Shown here in pieces: positions 6,686 to 13,153 of a stretch of DNA of 13,927 bases. Origin of the DNA: Acidobacteriota bacterium. GTDB lineage: Bacteria; Acidobacteriota; Polarisedimenticolia; Gp22-AA2. The notes below the pieces were generated by a model. That model was given only the letters and a program-made list of their open reading frames with translations, was not told the origin of the DNA and did not search any database. The DNA is taken from the NCBI GenBank assembly GCA_016202915.1, contig JACQNT010000001.1, positions 1 through 13,927 of the forward strand. Direction: 5' to 3'. Made by a program: the position numbers and the translations under genes. How positions within the stretch are numbered: the first letter of the stretch is position 1; the number at the start of each line of letters is the position of its first letter.

Positions 6686-7776
6686 CCCGGGATCTGCGGG
6701 AACAGGCGCCGGAGGTGACGCACGATCGGATCGACCCCGTCGCGCAGCGGGTCGCAGCAGGGGACGCCGAAGCGCTCGCGGCAGGCGGCCGCGTGGTCGC
6801 GCGCCTGATCGGGCGGCAGGCCCTCGGGGTTGAGCGTGACGGCCAAAGGCGCGCGCCCGCGGAGGAGCCTGATGATCTCGGCCTCCCGCTCGATCCCGGC
6901 GATCGGGAAGCCGGGGAAGCCGTCGTAGTGCGCCCGCGCGGGGGCGTGCTGGAGGACGACCCCATCGGGGCGCGCCCCGGCCAGGATCTCGAAGCCGCCC
7001 GGGTAGGCCGGGTGGGTGAGGCAGCCCTGGCCCTCGACGACGATCACGTCGGGCCTCTCCTCCCGGAACGCCCGGCACACCTGGTGCTCGATCTCGCCCG
7101 AGACGAAGTCGTTCACCAGGCTGTCGAGAATCAGCCCGTAGCGCACCCCCTGCATCCAGGCGGTCTGCCCGGTGCCGACGAGGACGGCGCGCGCCCCCGA
7201 GGCGTTGAGCCCCTGGACCAGGCGCACCGCGGTGGTCCTCTTGCCGACCCCCGAGTCGGTCCCCAGCACCGCCAGCCGGACCGAGGTCACCTCGAGGATC
7301 TCTCCCGTGAAGGCGTGCATCGCCTCGCGGGGCGGGGTGCGGCGGACGTCCCGGATCCGCGTCCCGCTCGCCCCGGCGAGGGCCGCGAACTCGGGGTCGT
7401 CGCCCAGGAGATCGTGCAGCCCGGAATCGACGTTGATGCCCGATGACAGGGCCTCGCGGATGGCGGAGCGGCAGTCTTGAGGCAGGACGCCGCCGTGCGT
7501 CGCGACGCCGACCACCAGGAAGTCCGGACGGGCCGGCGCGAGGCGCAGCGCCTCCGCGACATCCCTCACGACCGGGATGCCGGCGGGAGCGCCGTCCAGG
7601 ATCTCCCCGGCGTCCCGGCCCGGGCACCGGCTGTCGATCACCGCAAGGACACGGTAGCGATCCGTGTGCCTCACGAGCCCGTGGGCGGTCTTCCCGCCCG
7701 TGGTCCCGAACAGCCCCTCGCAGAGGACGATCGCCGTCCCCTCGGGGCTCATCGGTTTCACCGGCCCGCCCGTCAT
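6682..7776 (-). CDS. dgcN: DUF1611 family protein, DgcN-like D-glutamate N-acetyltransferase
   Basis: A 364-residue protein with the two-part DUF1611 layout: an N-terminal Rossmann-like domain (IVLCEGLFGTTGGKTAHG, then VLAVIDSRCPGRDAGE and FLVVGVATHGG) and a C-terminal P-loop domain with GTDSGVGKRTTA (about 172-183), then VGTGQTAWMQG and DVIVVEGQGCLTHPAYPGG. Family members paired with an enolase-superfamily racemase have been described as DgcN, acetylating D-glutamate before epimerisation. Here the stop overlaps the start of that partner (ATGA), implying translational coupling and equal dosage. I chose the ATG at 7776 (AGGG seven bases upstream); the ATG at 7752 (GGTGA upstream, 356 residues) fits the family N-terminus equally well. 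The divergent gene starts at 7926. I see no convincing promoter in the 149 bases between. Enzyme activity is inferred from family and context. Confidence 0.82.
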   Translation of the reverse strand: MTGGPVKPMSPEGTAIVLCEGLFGTTGGKTAHGLVRHTDRYRVLAVIDSRCPGRDAGEILDGAPAGIPVVRDVAEALRLAPARPDFLVVGVATHGGVLPQDCRSAIREALSSGINVDSGLHDLLGDDPEFAALAGASGTRIRDVRRTPPREAMHAFTGEILEVTSVRLAVLGTDSGVGKRTTAVRLVQGLNASGARAVLVGTGQTAWMQGVRYGLILDSLVNDFVSGEIEHQVCRAFREERPDVIVVEGQGCLTHPAYPGGFEILAGARPDGVVLQHAPARAHYDGFPGFPIAGIEREAEIIRLLRGRAPLAVTLNPEGLPPDQARDHAAACRERFGVPCCDPLRDGVDPIVRHLRRLFPQIPG

Positions 7777-7889
7777 CGTGGCGCCCTGCGAGGGAGCAAT
7801 CTTGATCCTGACGACGGCGTCCCGCCCCCGGCGGGCGCTTGCGCACGGCGCCGATGCTAGCACAGGGCGTCTCCCGGCCGGCCGAATCC

Positions 7890-7919
7890 TTGACGGCTTT
7901 TCGAGCCTTGCCCTATGAT
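7890..7919 (+). promoter_or_regulatory. Promoter giving an apparently leaderless transcript
   Basis: TTGACG (7890-7895), an 18-base spacer, then TATGAT (7914-7919, five of six matches to the -10 consensus). The coding start ATG is at 7926, only six bases past the -10, so transcription should begin at or within a base or two of the start codon. No Shine-Dalgarno sequence precedes that ATG, which agrees with leaderless initiation. Confidence 0.6.
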
Positions 7920-7925
7920 GGCCGC

Positions 7926-8582
7926 ATGGTCACGGGTTTCAACACGGACGTGGAGCACCAGGGCCGCATCTACCACGTCCAGACCGAGGACAGGGGGACC
8001 CAGAACCCGATCATCGAGACCTTGATCTACATGGGGGGCGAGATCCTCGCCGCGCGCCGCTCCTCCTATGCGGACCTCCTGCCGAAGGGGATCAGCGACA
8101 AGGAGATCGCCAAGAGGATCGAGGCGCAGCACAACCGGATGATCCTCGACGTCCGGGACGGGAAGTACGACGGGACGCCCCAGCGTCCGTTCGGCGAGGG
8201 GATCATCTCGAACAAGAGCTTCGACGAGGTGGTCCTCGACTATCTGGCCTCGCAAGCGACGGACAGGATCGCCCTGCAGATGATCGGCTCGGGCGGGATC
8301 GTCGAGGGCCAGACGGCGCGGATGGACCTCCTCGTCAGCCGCGCCGCCGACGGGGAGGGCCTCGCCGGCGCGCAGGTGAAGGTGAAGCTCATCAGCACCG
8401 TCGCGAAGCCGCGCATCCTGGCGGAGGGCGAGACCGACGGCAGCGGCCAGGTGAGCCTGAGCTGCTCGCTGCCGGTCCTGGAGGCGGGCACCGGAGCGCT
8501 CATCATCCAGACGACCGCGGGCAAGGAGACCGCCGAGATCAAGCAATTGATCAGGAAGCCCGCCCGGGAGGCCGCCGGTTGA
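7926..8582 (+). CDS. Conserved-looking two-domain protein of unknown function
   Basis: A 218-residue protein without signal peptide or membrane segment. The N-terminal part (about 1-90) carries FNTDVEHQGRIYHVQTEDRG, ETLIYMGGEIL, RRSSYADLL and AQHNRMILDVRDGKYD, a pattern I associate with uncharacterised proteins of Acidobacteriota and similar genomes. No catalytic motif is obvious, though several His and Asp residues recur. After a linker, the C-terminal part (about 108-205) reads as a beta-sandwich, Ig or carboxypeptidase-regulatory-like domain (ARMDLLVSRAADGEGLAGAQVKVKL, then ETDGSGQVSLSCSL). The start at 7926 is supported by the adjacent promoter and the NTDVEH beginning; an in-frame ATG at 7839 precedes the promoter. 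It heads a run into thiS and thiG, so it may be co-transcribed with thiamin synthesis, but a thiamin role is not shown. Function unknown. Confidence 0.8.
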   Translation: MVTGFNTDVEHQGRIYHVQTEDRGTQNPIIETLIYMGGEILAARRSSYADLLPKGISDKEIAKRIEAQHNRMILDVRDGKYDGTPQRPFGEGIISNKSFDEVVLDYLASQATDRIALQMIGSGGIVEGQTARMDLLVSRAADGEGLAGAQVKVKLISTVAKPRILAEGETDGSGQVSLSCSLPVLEAGTGALIIQTTAGKETAEIKQLIRKPAREAAG

Positions 8583-8601
8583 GCGCCGCGGGGTCCGCAT
8601 C

Positions 8602-8802
8602 CTGACCATCTGCCTGAACGGCTCGACCCACGAGGCGCCCGAGGGGGCGACGGTGCTCCTCCTCCTCGAGACGATCGGCCTGGCGCCGGGGCGCGTCGCC
8701 GTCGAGGTGAACGGCCGGCTGATCCGCCGGGAGGAGCACTCCCGCGTCGAGCTGCATGACCGCGATCGCGTCGAGGTGGTGCAGTTCGTCGGCGGAGGAT
8801 AG
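8602..8802 (+). CDS. thiS: Sulfur carrier protein ThiS (non-standard start codon)
   Basis: A ubiquitin-like sulfur carrier whose C-terminal thiocarboxylate donates sulfur to the thiazole of thiamin. Translation of this frame gives TICLNGSTHEAPEGATV, then VAVEVNGRLIRREEHS, then DRVEVVQFVGGG and stop. These are the ThiS core, the VNG motif and the essential terminal Gly-Gly. The frame has no ATG, GTG or TTG between the upstream in-frame stop (8548-8550) and the LNG motif. A CTG at 8602 would give 66 residues, the usual ThiS length, and the ATC just before it at 8599 is the other possibility. GGGG at 8590-8593 could serve as a weak ribosome site. The upstream gene stops at 8582, so coupling by re-initiation is plausible. 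thiG follows after eight bases, which supports the identity. The protein call is secure; the start is not. Confidence 0.85.
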   Translation: MTICLNGSTHEAPEGATVLLLLETIGLAPGRVAVEVNGRLIRREEHSRVELHDRDRVEVVQFVGGG

Positions 8803-8810
8803 GGGGAGAA

Positions 8811-9590
8811 GTGAAGAGCGACACGCTCACCATCGGCGGCCGCAGCTACCCTTCGCGCCTCATCGTGGGGACCGGAAAGTACCCCAGCTTCGAGGTGATG
8901 CGGCAGGCGATCGAGGCCTCGGGGGCGTGCCTCGTGACGGTGGCGGTGCGGCGGGTCGACCTGTCGAAGCGCGGCGCGGGGTCGCTGCTCGACTTCATCG
9001 ACACCGGCAGGACGCCCCTCCTGCCGAACACCGCCGGCTGCTACACGGCCGAGGAGGCGGTGCGGACGGCCCGGCTCGCCCGCGAAGCGGGCCTGTCGGA
9101 CCTGATCAAGCTCGAGGTCATCGGTGACGAGAAGACGCTGTTCCCGGACAACGAGGGCCTGCTCCAGGCGACCCGCACGCTGGTGAAGGAAGGGTTCGTC
9201 GTCCTGCCGTACACGAACGACGACGTGGTGGTGGCCCGCCGCCTGCGCGACGCGGGGGCCGCTGCGGTGATGCCGCTCGCCGCGCCGATCGGATCGGGGC
9301 TCGGCCTGCAGAACGAGACCAATCTGAAAATCCTCCTGGAGCAGATCCGCGACATCCCGGTGATCGTCGATGCCGGGGTGGGGACCGCCTCCGACGCCTC
9401 CCTGGTCATGGAGCTGGGAGCCGACGGCGTCCTGATGAACTCCGGCATCGCCGGGGCCACCGACCCTGTCCGGATGGCAAGGGCCATGCGCCTCGCCGTC
9501 GAGGCCGGGCGGCTGGCGCACGAAGCCGGCCGCATCCCGAAAAAGCTCTACGCCACCGCCAGCAGCCCGCTCCAGGGGATCGTGCGCTAA
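8811..9590 (+). CDS. thiG: Thiazole synthase ThiG
   Basis: Condenses 1-deoxyxylulose 5-phosphate, dehydroglycine and ThiS-thiocarboxylate sulfur into the thiazole phosphate of thiamin, in the cytoplasm. It is a 259-residue TIM barrel of normal length. Visible motifs: SRLIVGTGKYPS, VAVRRVDL, LPNTAGCYTAEEAVR, DLIKLEVIGDEKTLFPDN (the Lys forms the Schiff base with the sugar phosphate), VLPYTNDD, PLAAPIGSGLG, VIVDAGVGTASDA and the phosphate-binding LMNSGIAGATDP. GTG start with AGGGGGAG immediately upstream, eight bases after the thiS stop. thiH or thiO and thiF, needed for the other substrates, are not in the window. No TPP riboswitch consensus is visible ahead of this run, so regulation by thiamin is not evident. 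Confidence 0.97.
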   Translation: MKSDTLTIGGRSYPSRLIVGTGKYPSFEVMRQAIEASGACLVTVAVRRVDLSKRGAGSLLDFIDTGRTPLLPNTAGCYTAEEAVRTARLAREAGLSDLIKLEVIGDEKTLFPDNEGLLQATRTLVKEGFVVLPYTNDDVVVARRLRDAGAAAVMPLAAPIGSGLGLQNETNLKILLEQIRDIPVIVDAGVGTASDASLVMELGADGVLMNSGIAGATDPVRMARAMRLAVEAGRLAHEAGRIPKKLYATASSPLQGIVR

Positions 9591-9639
9591 CCCACAGTCC
9601 GGCAGGATCTTACAGTCCCTTCTCCGGCCGCCCGGCGCG

Positions 9640-9667
9640 TTGATTCTCCCATCGCGGCACCTATATT
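9640..9667 (+). promoter_or_regulatory. Promoter of the hybrid histidine kinase gene
   Basis: TTGATT (9640-9645), 16-base spacer, then TATATT (9662-9667). Initiation would be near 9674, about 90 bases before the GTG start at 9765. The heptamer ACAGTCC occurs twice just upstream (9594-9600 and 9612-9618, 18 bases apart). I see no clear terminator between thiG and this promoter. Confidence 0.6.
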
Positions 9668-9730
9668 AGGCATCGCACTCCAGGGGTGCCCTCGCCCTTT
9701 CATCGCGCCCGCGTTCCGATTGCGGGGTGC

Positions 9731-9739
9731 GGGGGGGGG
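9731..9739 (+). repeat. Nine-base G homopolymer in the kinase leader
   Basis: Nine consecutive G lie between the promoter and the start of the kinase gene, 25 bases ahead of the GTG. They would fall inside the coding frame only if an upstream TTG at 9720 were used. A run of this length can slip during replication. It may also be a sequencing weak point. Confidence 0.5.
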
Positions 9740-9764
9740 ACCGCAGAGCCCGGAGATCGACGCG

Positions 9765-11753
9765 GTGGACTTCCGTCTCAACCTCAAGGTCAAGTTCACG
9801 CTGACGATCTGCTGCCTGCTGGCGGTGTCGGTCATCAGCCTGGGATGGATCTTCCTGCTTCAGGTTGAAGAGTCGGCCCTCCGCGTCCTGCGGGAGAAGG
9901 GGACGATCCTCGTGCAGGGGCTGGCCAGCGGGTCCGAGCTCGCCGTCCTCACCCATGACCCCGATCATCTGGAAGCGGCGCTCGGCCCGCTGCGCGACCA
10001 GGTCGACGTGGTCTACGCCGGGGTGGCCGACGAGAGGGGCGCGATCCTGTCGGAGCACCGCATCGCCGACGCGGTGCGGGTCCCGGAATGGGCCGCTCCC
10101 GCGGTCGATCCGGGAACGGAGGGGCCGGCTTTCGTCGCGGTGCAGCCGCCGGGGGACGGGCCGGCGCAGTACTTCGTCTCGGTCCCGATCCGGGCCGGCC
10201 GCCGGGCGCTGTTCGGAGAGGACGGCATGCTGCTCGGGGAGGGGAGCGCCCCCCGGGCGAACGGCCGCCTCGGCACCGCCTGCATCGGGCTCTCCACCGG
10301 GTCGGTGATGAAGGAGATCGGGCGGCTCCGGCGCGGCCTGGTGCTGGCCACGCTCGCGGTGCTGGTGGCGGGAGTGGCGATCGCGGTCTTCCTGGTGCGC
10401 GTGATCGTGGAGCCCGTGAAGCAGCTGGTGCGGGCGACGGAGCGGATCGCGGCGGGGGACCTCGACACGCTGCTGCCGCGCCGCGGCCGCGACGAGATCG
10501 GCGCCCTCGCCGTGGCCTTCAACCAGATGACGGTCCACCTGCGCGAGTCCCGCCGGGCGCTCGAGCGCAGCAATTCGGATCTGGAGAGGAAGGTCGAGGA
10601 GCGGACCGGGGCCCTGAAGGAGGCCCAGGGCCAGTTGATCCAGGCGGAGAAGATGACGGTGGTGGGGCAGCTGGTGAGTGGGGTCGCCCACGAGCTGAAC
10701 AACCCCCTGGCGGGGGTCCTGGGATACGCGCAGCTCCTGCTGCGCAAGGGCGCCCTGGGGGAGACGCGCCAGGGGCTGCTGAAGATCGAAGCGGAGGCCG
10801 GGCGCTGCAAGAGAATCGTGCAGAACCTCCTGATCTTCGCGCGGCACCACAAGCCCCGGAAGACGCTCCTGGACCTCAACGCCGTCATCGAGAGCACCCT
10901 GGAGATGCGCGACTACCACCTGCGCACCGACAACATCACGGCCCTCCGGGATCTCGACCCGGACCTGCCGCGCACGATGGCCGACATGAACCAGATCCAG
11001 CAGGTCCTCATGAACATGATCAACAACGCGCAGCATGCCATGCTGGAGGTCCAGAGGCCGCACCGGATGAGCATCGCGACGCGCCACCACGCGGGGCGGA
11101 TCCAGATCCGCCTCGCCGACAACGGCTCGGGGATCCGGCAGGAGCACCTGCCCAGGATCTTCGACCCGTTCTTCACCACCAAGGAGGTCGGCCGCGGCAC
11201 GGGGCTCGGGCTGTCGATCTGCTACGGCATCATCCAGGAACACCGGGGTGCGATCCGGGTCGAGAGCACGCCGGGCAAGGGGACCGTCTTCGAGATCGAG
11301 CTCCCGGTGCAGGGTGAAGGCGACGCGACGGGGCCGGAGGCCACGGAGCCCCGGGAGGTGGCCGGAGAGGGGCCGCCGCCCCGGACGGGACGGATCCTGC
11401 TGGTGGACGATGAGACCTCGATCCTGGAGGTCCTCGGGGACGTTCTGCGCCTGGACGGGCACCTGGTGGAGGCGGAGAGGGACGGGATCGCGGCGCTCCG
11501 CAGGCTGCGGCAGGAGCGCTTCGACGTCGTGGTCAGCGACCTCAAGATGCCGGGGATGGGCGGCCAGGAGCTGTTCGCCCGCCTGGCCGACATCGACCCC
11601 TCCCTGGTCCGCCGCCTCGTCTTCACCACGGGAGACCTGGCCAACCCCGAAACCCTGAAGTTCCTGGAGAGCGCGGGGAACCCCTACCTCCAGAAGCCGT
11701 TCGATCTGAACGCCGTCCGGAGCATCGTCCAGAGGCTGCTGGCCGCCGCCTGA
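9765..11753 (+). CDS. Hybrid sensor histidine kinase with C-terminal receiver
   Basis: A 662-residue inner-membrane kinase. TM1 (about 9-32) and TM2 (about 190-213) enclose an extracytoplasmic sensor domain of about 155 residues without a recognised fold. HAMP (about 212-265) and a coiled coil follow, then the phosphoacceptor box GVAHELNNPLAG with His309, the ATPase domain with N-box MNMINNAQHAM, DNGSGI, FDPFFTTKEVGRGTGLGLSI, and a C-terminal receiver (about 545-660). That receiver has the full set: LLVDDE acidic pair, Asp592 in VSDLKMPG, Thr in VFTTGD and Lys in YLQKPF. The GTG at 9765 has GGAG nine bases upstream; the TTG at 9720 is less likely. Autophosphorylation followed by transfer to its own receiver is expected, with the output going through an unlinked phosphotransfer or response protein. 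No partner lies beside it. The signal is unknown. Confidence 0.93.
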   Translation: MDFRLNLKVKFTLTICCLLAVSVISLGWIFLLQVEESALRVLREKGTILVQGLASGSELAVLTHDPDHLEAALGPLRDQVDVVYAGVADERGAILSEHRIADAVRVPEWAAPAVDPGTEGPAFVAVQPPGDGPAQYFVSVPIRAGRRALFGEDGMLLGEGSAPRANGRLGTACIGLSTGSVMKEIGRLRRGLVLATLAVLVAGVAIAVFLVRVIVEPVKQLVRATERIAAGDLDTLLPRRGRDEIGALAVAFNQMTVHLRESRRALERSNSDLERKVEERTGALKEAQGQLIQAEKMTVVGQLVSGVAHELNNPLAGVLGYAQLLLRKGALGETRQGLLKIEAEAGRCKRIVQNLLIFARHHKPRKTLLDLNAVIESTLEMRDYHLRTDNITALRDLDPDLPRTMADMNQIQQVLMNMINNAQHAMLEVQRPHRMSIATRHHAGRIQIRLADNGSGIRQEHLPRIFDPFFTTKEVGRGTGLGLSICYGIIQEHRGAIRVESTPGKGTVFEIELPVQGEGDATGPEATEPREVAGEGPPPRTGRILLVDDETSILEVLGDVLRLDGHLVEAERDGIAALRRLRQERFDVVVSDLKMPGMGGQELFARLADIDPSLVRRLVFTTGDLANPETLKFLESAGNPYLQKPFDLNAVRSIVQRLLAAA

Positions 11754-11756
11754 GGA

Positions 11757-12236
11757 TCAGCCGCGGCGAGCGGCGCGCACCGCCGCGCGCGCCTCCTTCT
11801 GCTGGTCCCGTTCCTTGATCGCCTGGCGCTTGTCCCAGAACTTCTTGCCCCGGGCCAGGGCGATCTCGACCTTGACGCGTCCTTTCGACAGGTAGAGGCG
11901 CAGGGGCACGAGCGTGTGGCCCCCGATCCGGGTCTTCTGGTCCAGCCGCCGGATCTCCTCGCTGTGCATGAGCAGCTTGCGGGTGCGGAGCGGCTCGTGG
12001 TTGGCGTAGCCGCCGTGGGAGTAAGGGGAGATGTGGCAGTTGTGCAGGAAGATCTCGCGCCCCTCGACGCGCGCGAAGGAGTCCTTGAGGTTGGCGAGCC
12101 CCTGGCGCAGCGCTTTCACCTCGGTGCCCAGGAGGACGATGCCCGCCTCGAAGCGGTCGCCGATGAAGTAGTTGTGGAACGCCTGCCGGTTGGAGGCCAG
12201 GACCTTCTCCCGCGCGGGCCGGCCGGAGGGGCTCAT
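11757..12236 (-). CDS. smpB: SsrA-binding protein SmpB
   Basis: Binds tmRNA and delivers it to stalled ribosomes for trans-translation. At 159 residues it has normal length. Hallmarks: ASNRQAFHNYFIGDRFEAGI, LLGTEVKALRQGLANLKDSF, FLHNCHISPYSHGGYANHEP, RTRKLLMHSEEI, and a basic C-terminal tail (GKKFWDKRQAIKERDQQKEA, then RAARRG) that enters the mRNA channel. The ATG at 12236 overlaps the TGA of rsmI as ATGA, so translation is coupled in an nadE-rsmI-smpB operon. The stop lies three bases from the convergent kinase stop, with no terminator between them. Confidence 0.97.
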   Translation of the reverse strand: MSPSGRPAREKVLASNRQAFHNYFIGDRFEAGIVLLGTEVKALRQGLANLKDSFARVEGREIFLHNCHISPYSHGGYANHEPLRTRKLLMHSEEIRRLDQKTRIGGHTLVPLRLYLSKGRVKVEIALARGKKFWDKRQAIKERDQQKEARAAVRAARRG

Positions 12237-13141
12237 GGCGCGCCTTTCCGGCCACGCAGCATGTCCCGGTAAACGTCGCGCCTGGAGATCCCCCGCTCCC
12301 GGGCCACCCGCCGCATCGCTTCCTTGCGGTCCCAGCCGGCCTGAAGCAGGCGCAGCACCGCCGCCGCGGGGGGCTCGTCCACGCCAGTCGTGCCGCCGGG
12401 ATCGGAGGCCGGGCGCTCCGCGACCGCCGCTCCGGCCCGGCCCGCGACCTCGGTCGCGCCCTGCACCAGGAAGGCGATCTCCCCCCTGACCGTGCGCCCC
12501 GCGAAGGCGGCACAGAGCGCGCTCAGCCGGCCGGCAATGAACTCCTCGTGGATCTTGGTCATCTCCCTGCCGAGGAAGGCCTCGCGGTCCCCCAGGATCT
12601 CGAGCGCATCGTCCAGGCTCGCCGGCAGGCGGTGGGGCGCCTCGAAGAAGAGGAGGGGCCGGGGCTCCCGGCGCAGGCCCTCGAGGCACTTCCGCCGCGC
12701 GCCTCTCCTGTGCGGCAGGAAGCCGATGAACGTGAAGGGGCCGGGCGGGAAGCCGCTCGCCGACAGGAGCGCGGTGAGGGCGGAAGGGCCCGGAACGGGC
12801 ACCACGCGGTGCCCCTCCTCCCGGGCCCGCCGGACGAGCAGGGCGCCGGGGTCCGAGATCCCCGGCGTGCCGCCGTCGGTCACCAGCGCCACGCTCTCCC
12901 CCCGGCGCAGGAGCGCGAGGAGGGACTCGGCGCGCTCCGCCTCGTTGAACTTGTGGTAGCTGACCAGGCGCGTCCTGAGGCCGTGGCGGACCATGAGGGC
13001 GCGCGTGTTCCGGGTGTCCTCGCAGGCCACCACCCGGCCCGCCGCCAGGGCCGCGGCCGCCCGGGGGGAGAGGTCCTCCAGGTTGCCGATCGGCGTGCCG
13101 ACGACGTAGAGCGTGCCGCGCGGAGCGGCGGGGCGATTCAC
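12233..13141 (-). CDS. rsmI: 16S rRNA (cytidine1402-2'-O)-methyltransferase RsmI
   Basis: SAM-dependent enzyme of the tetrapyrrole-methylase fold that 2'-O-methylates C1402 in the ribosomal P site. At 302 residues it has normal length. Motifs: LYVVGTPIGNLEDLSPRA, CEDTRNTRAL, LVTDGGTPGISDPG, VPVPGPSALTALLSASG, GFLPHRRGARRK, LFFEAPHRL, REMTKIHEEF and RGEIAFLVQG. The C-terminal part (WDRKEAMRRVARERGISRRDVY) is the usual helix-turn-helix-like segment after an Ala/Gly/Pro-rich linker. GTG start at 13141 with AGAGGG a few bases upstream. It follows nadE by 12 bases and overlaps smpB by four. Confidence 0.96.
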   Translation of the reverse strand: MNRPAAPRGTLYVVGTPIGNLEDLSPRAAAALAAGRVVACEDTRNTRALMVRHGLRTRLVSYHKFNEAERAESLLALLRRGESVALVTDGGTPGISDPGALLVRRAREEGHRVVPVPGPSALTALLSASGFPPGPFTFIGFLPHRRGARRKCLEGLRREPRPLLFFEAPHRLPASLDDALEILGDREAFLGREMTKIHEEFIAGRLSALCAAFAGRTVRGEIAFLVQGATEVAGRAGAAVAERPASDPGGTTGVDEPPAAAVLRLLQAGWDRKEAMRRVARERGISRRDVYRDMLRGRKGAP

Positions 13142-13153
13142 GGGGCCCTCTGT

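Noticed and set aside
4181..6718. 845-codon plus-strand open frame across the activator and epimerase region
   Set aside because: Ala/Arg/Gly-rich shadow of two real genes in other frames, with no coherent motifs.
8583..8810. TPP riboswitch for the thiS-thiG genes
   Set aside because: No CTGAGA/ACCTGATC-type core is seen before thiS, thiG or the upstream gene start.
7857..9521. 554-codon minus-strand open frame opposite the orphan protein and thiG
   Set aside because: Shadow frame with repetitive His/Asp/Arg composition. ThiG on the plus strand is unambiguous.
9594..9618. ACAGTCC direct repeat, 18-base period, upstream of the kinase promoter
   Set aside because: Two 7-base copies are too short to claim as a binding site without conservation data; mentioned only with the promoter.
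9666..11462. 598-codon minus-strand open frame opposite the histidine kinase
   Set aside because: Shadow frame; the plus strand carries all the histidine-kinase boxes.
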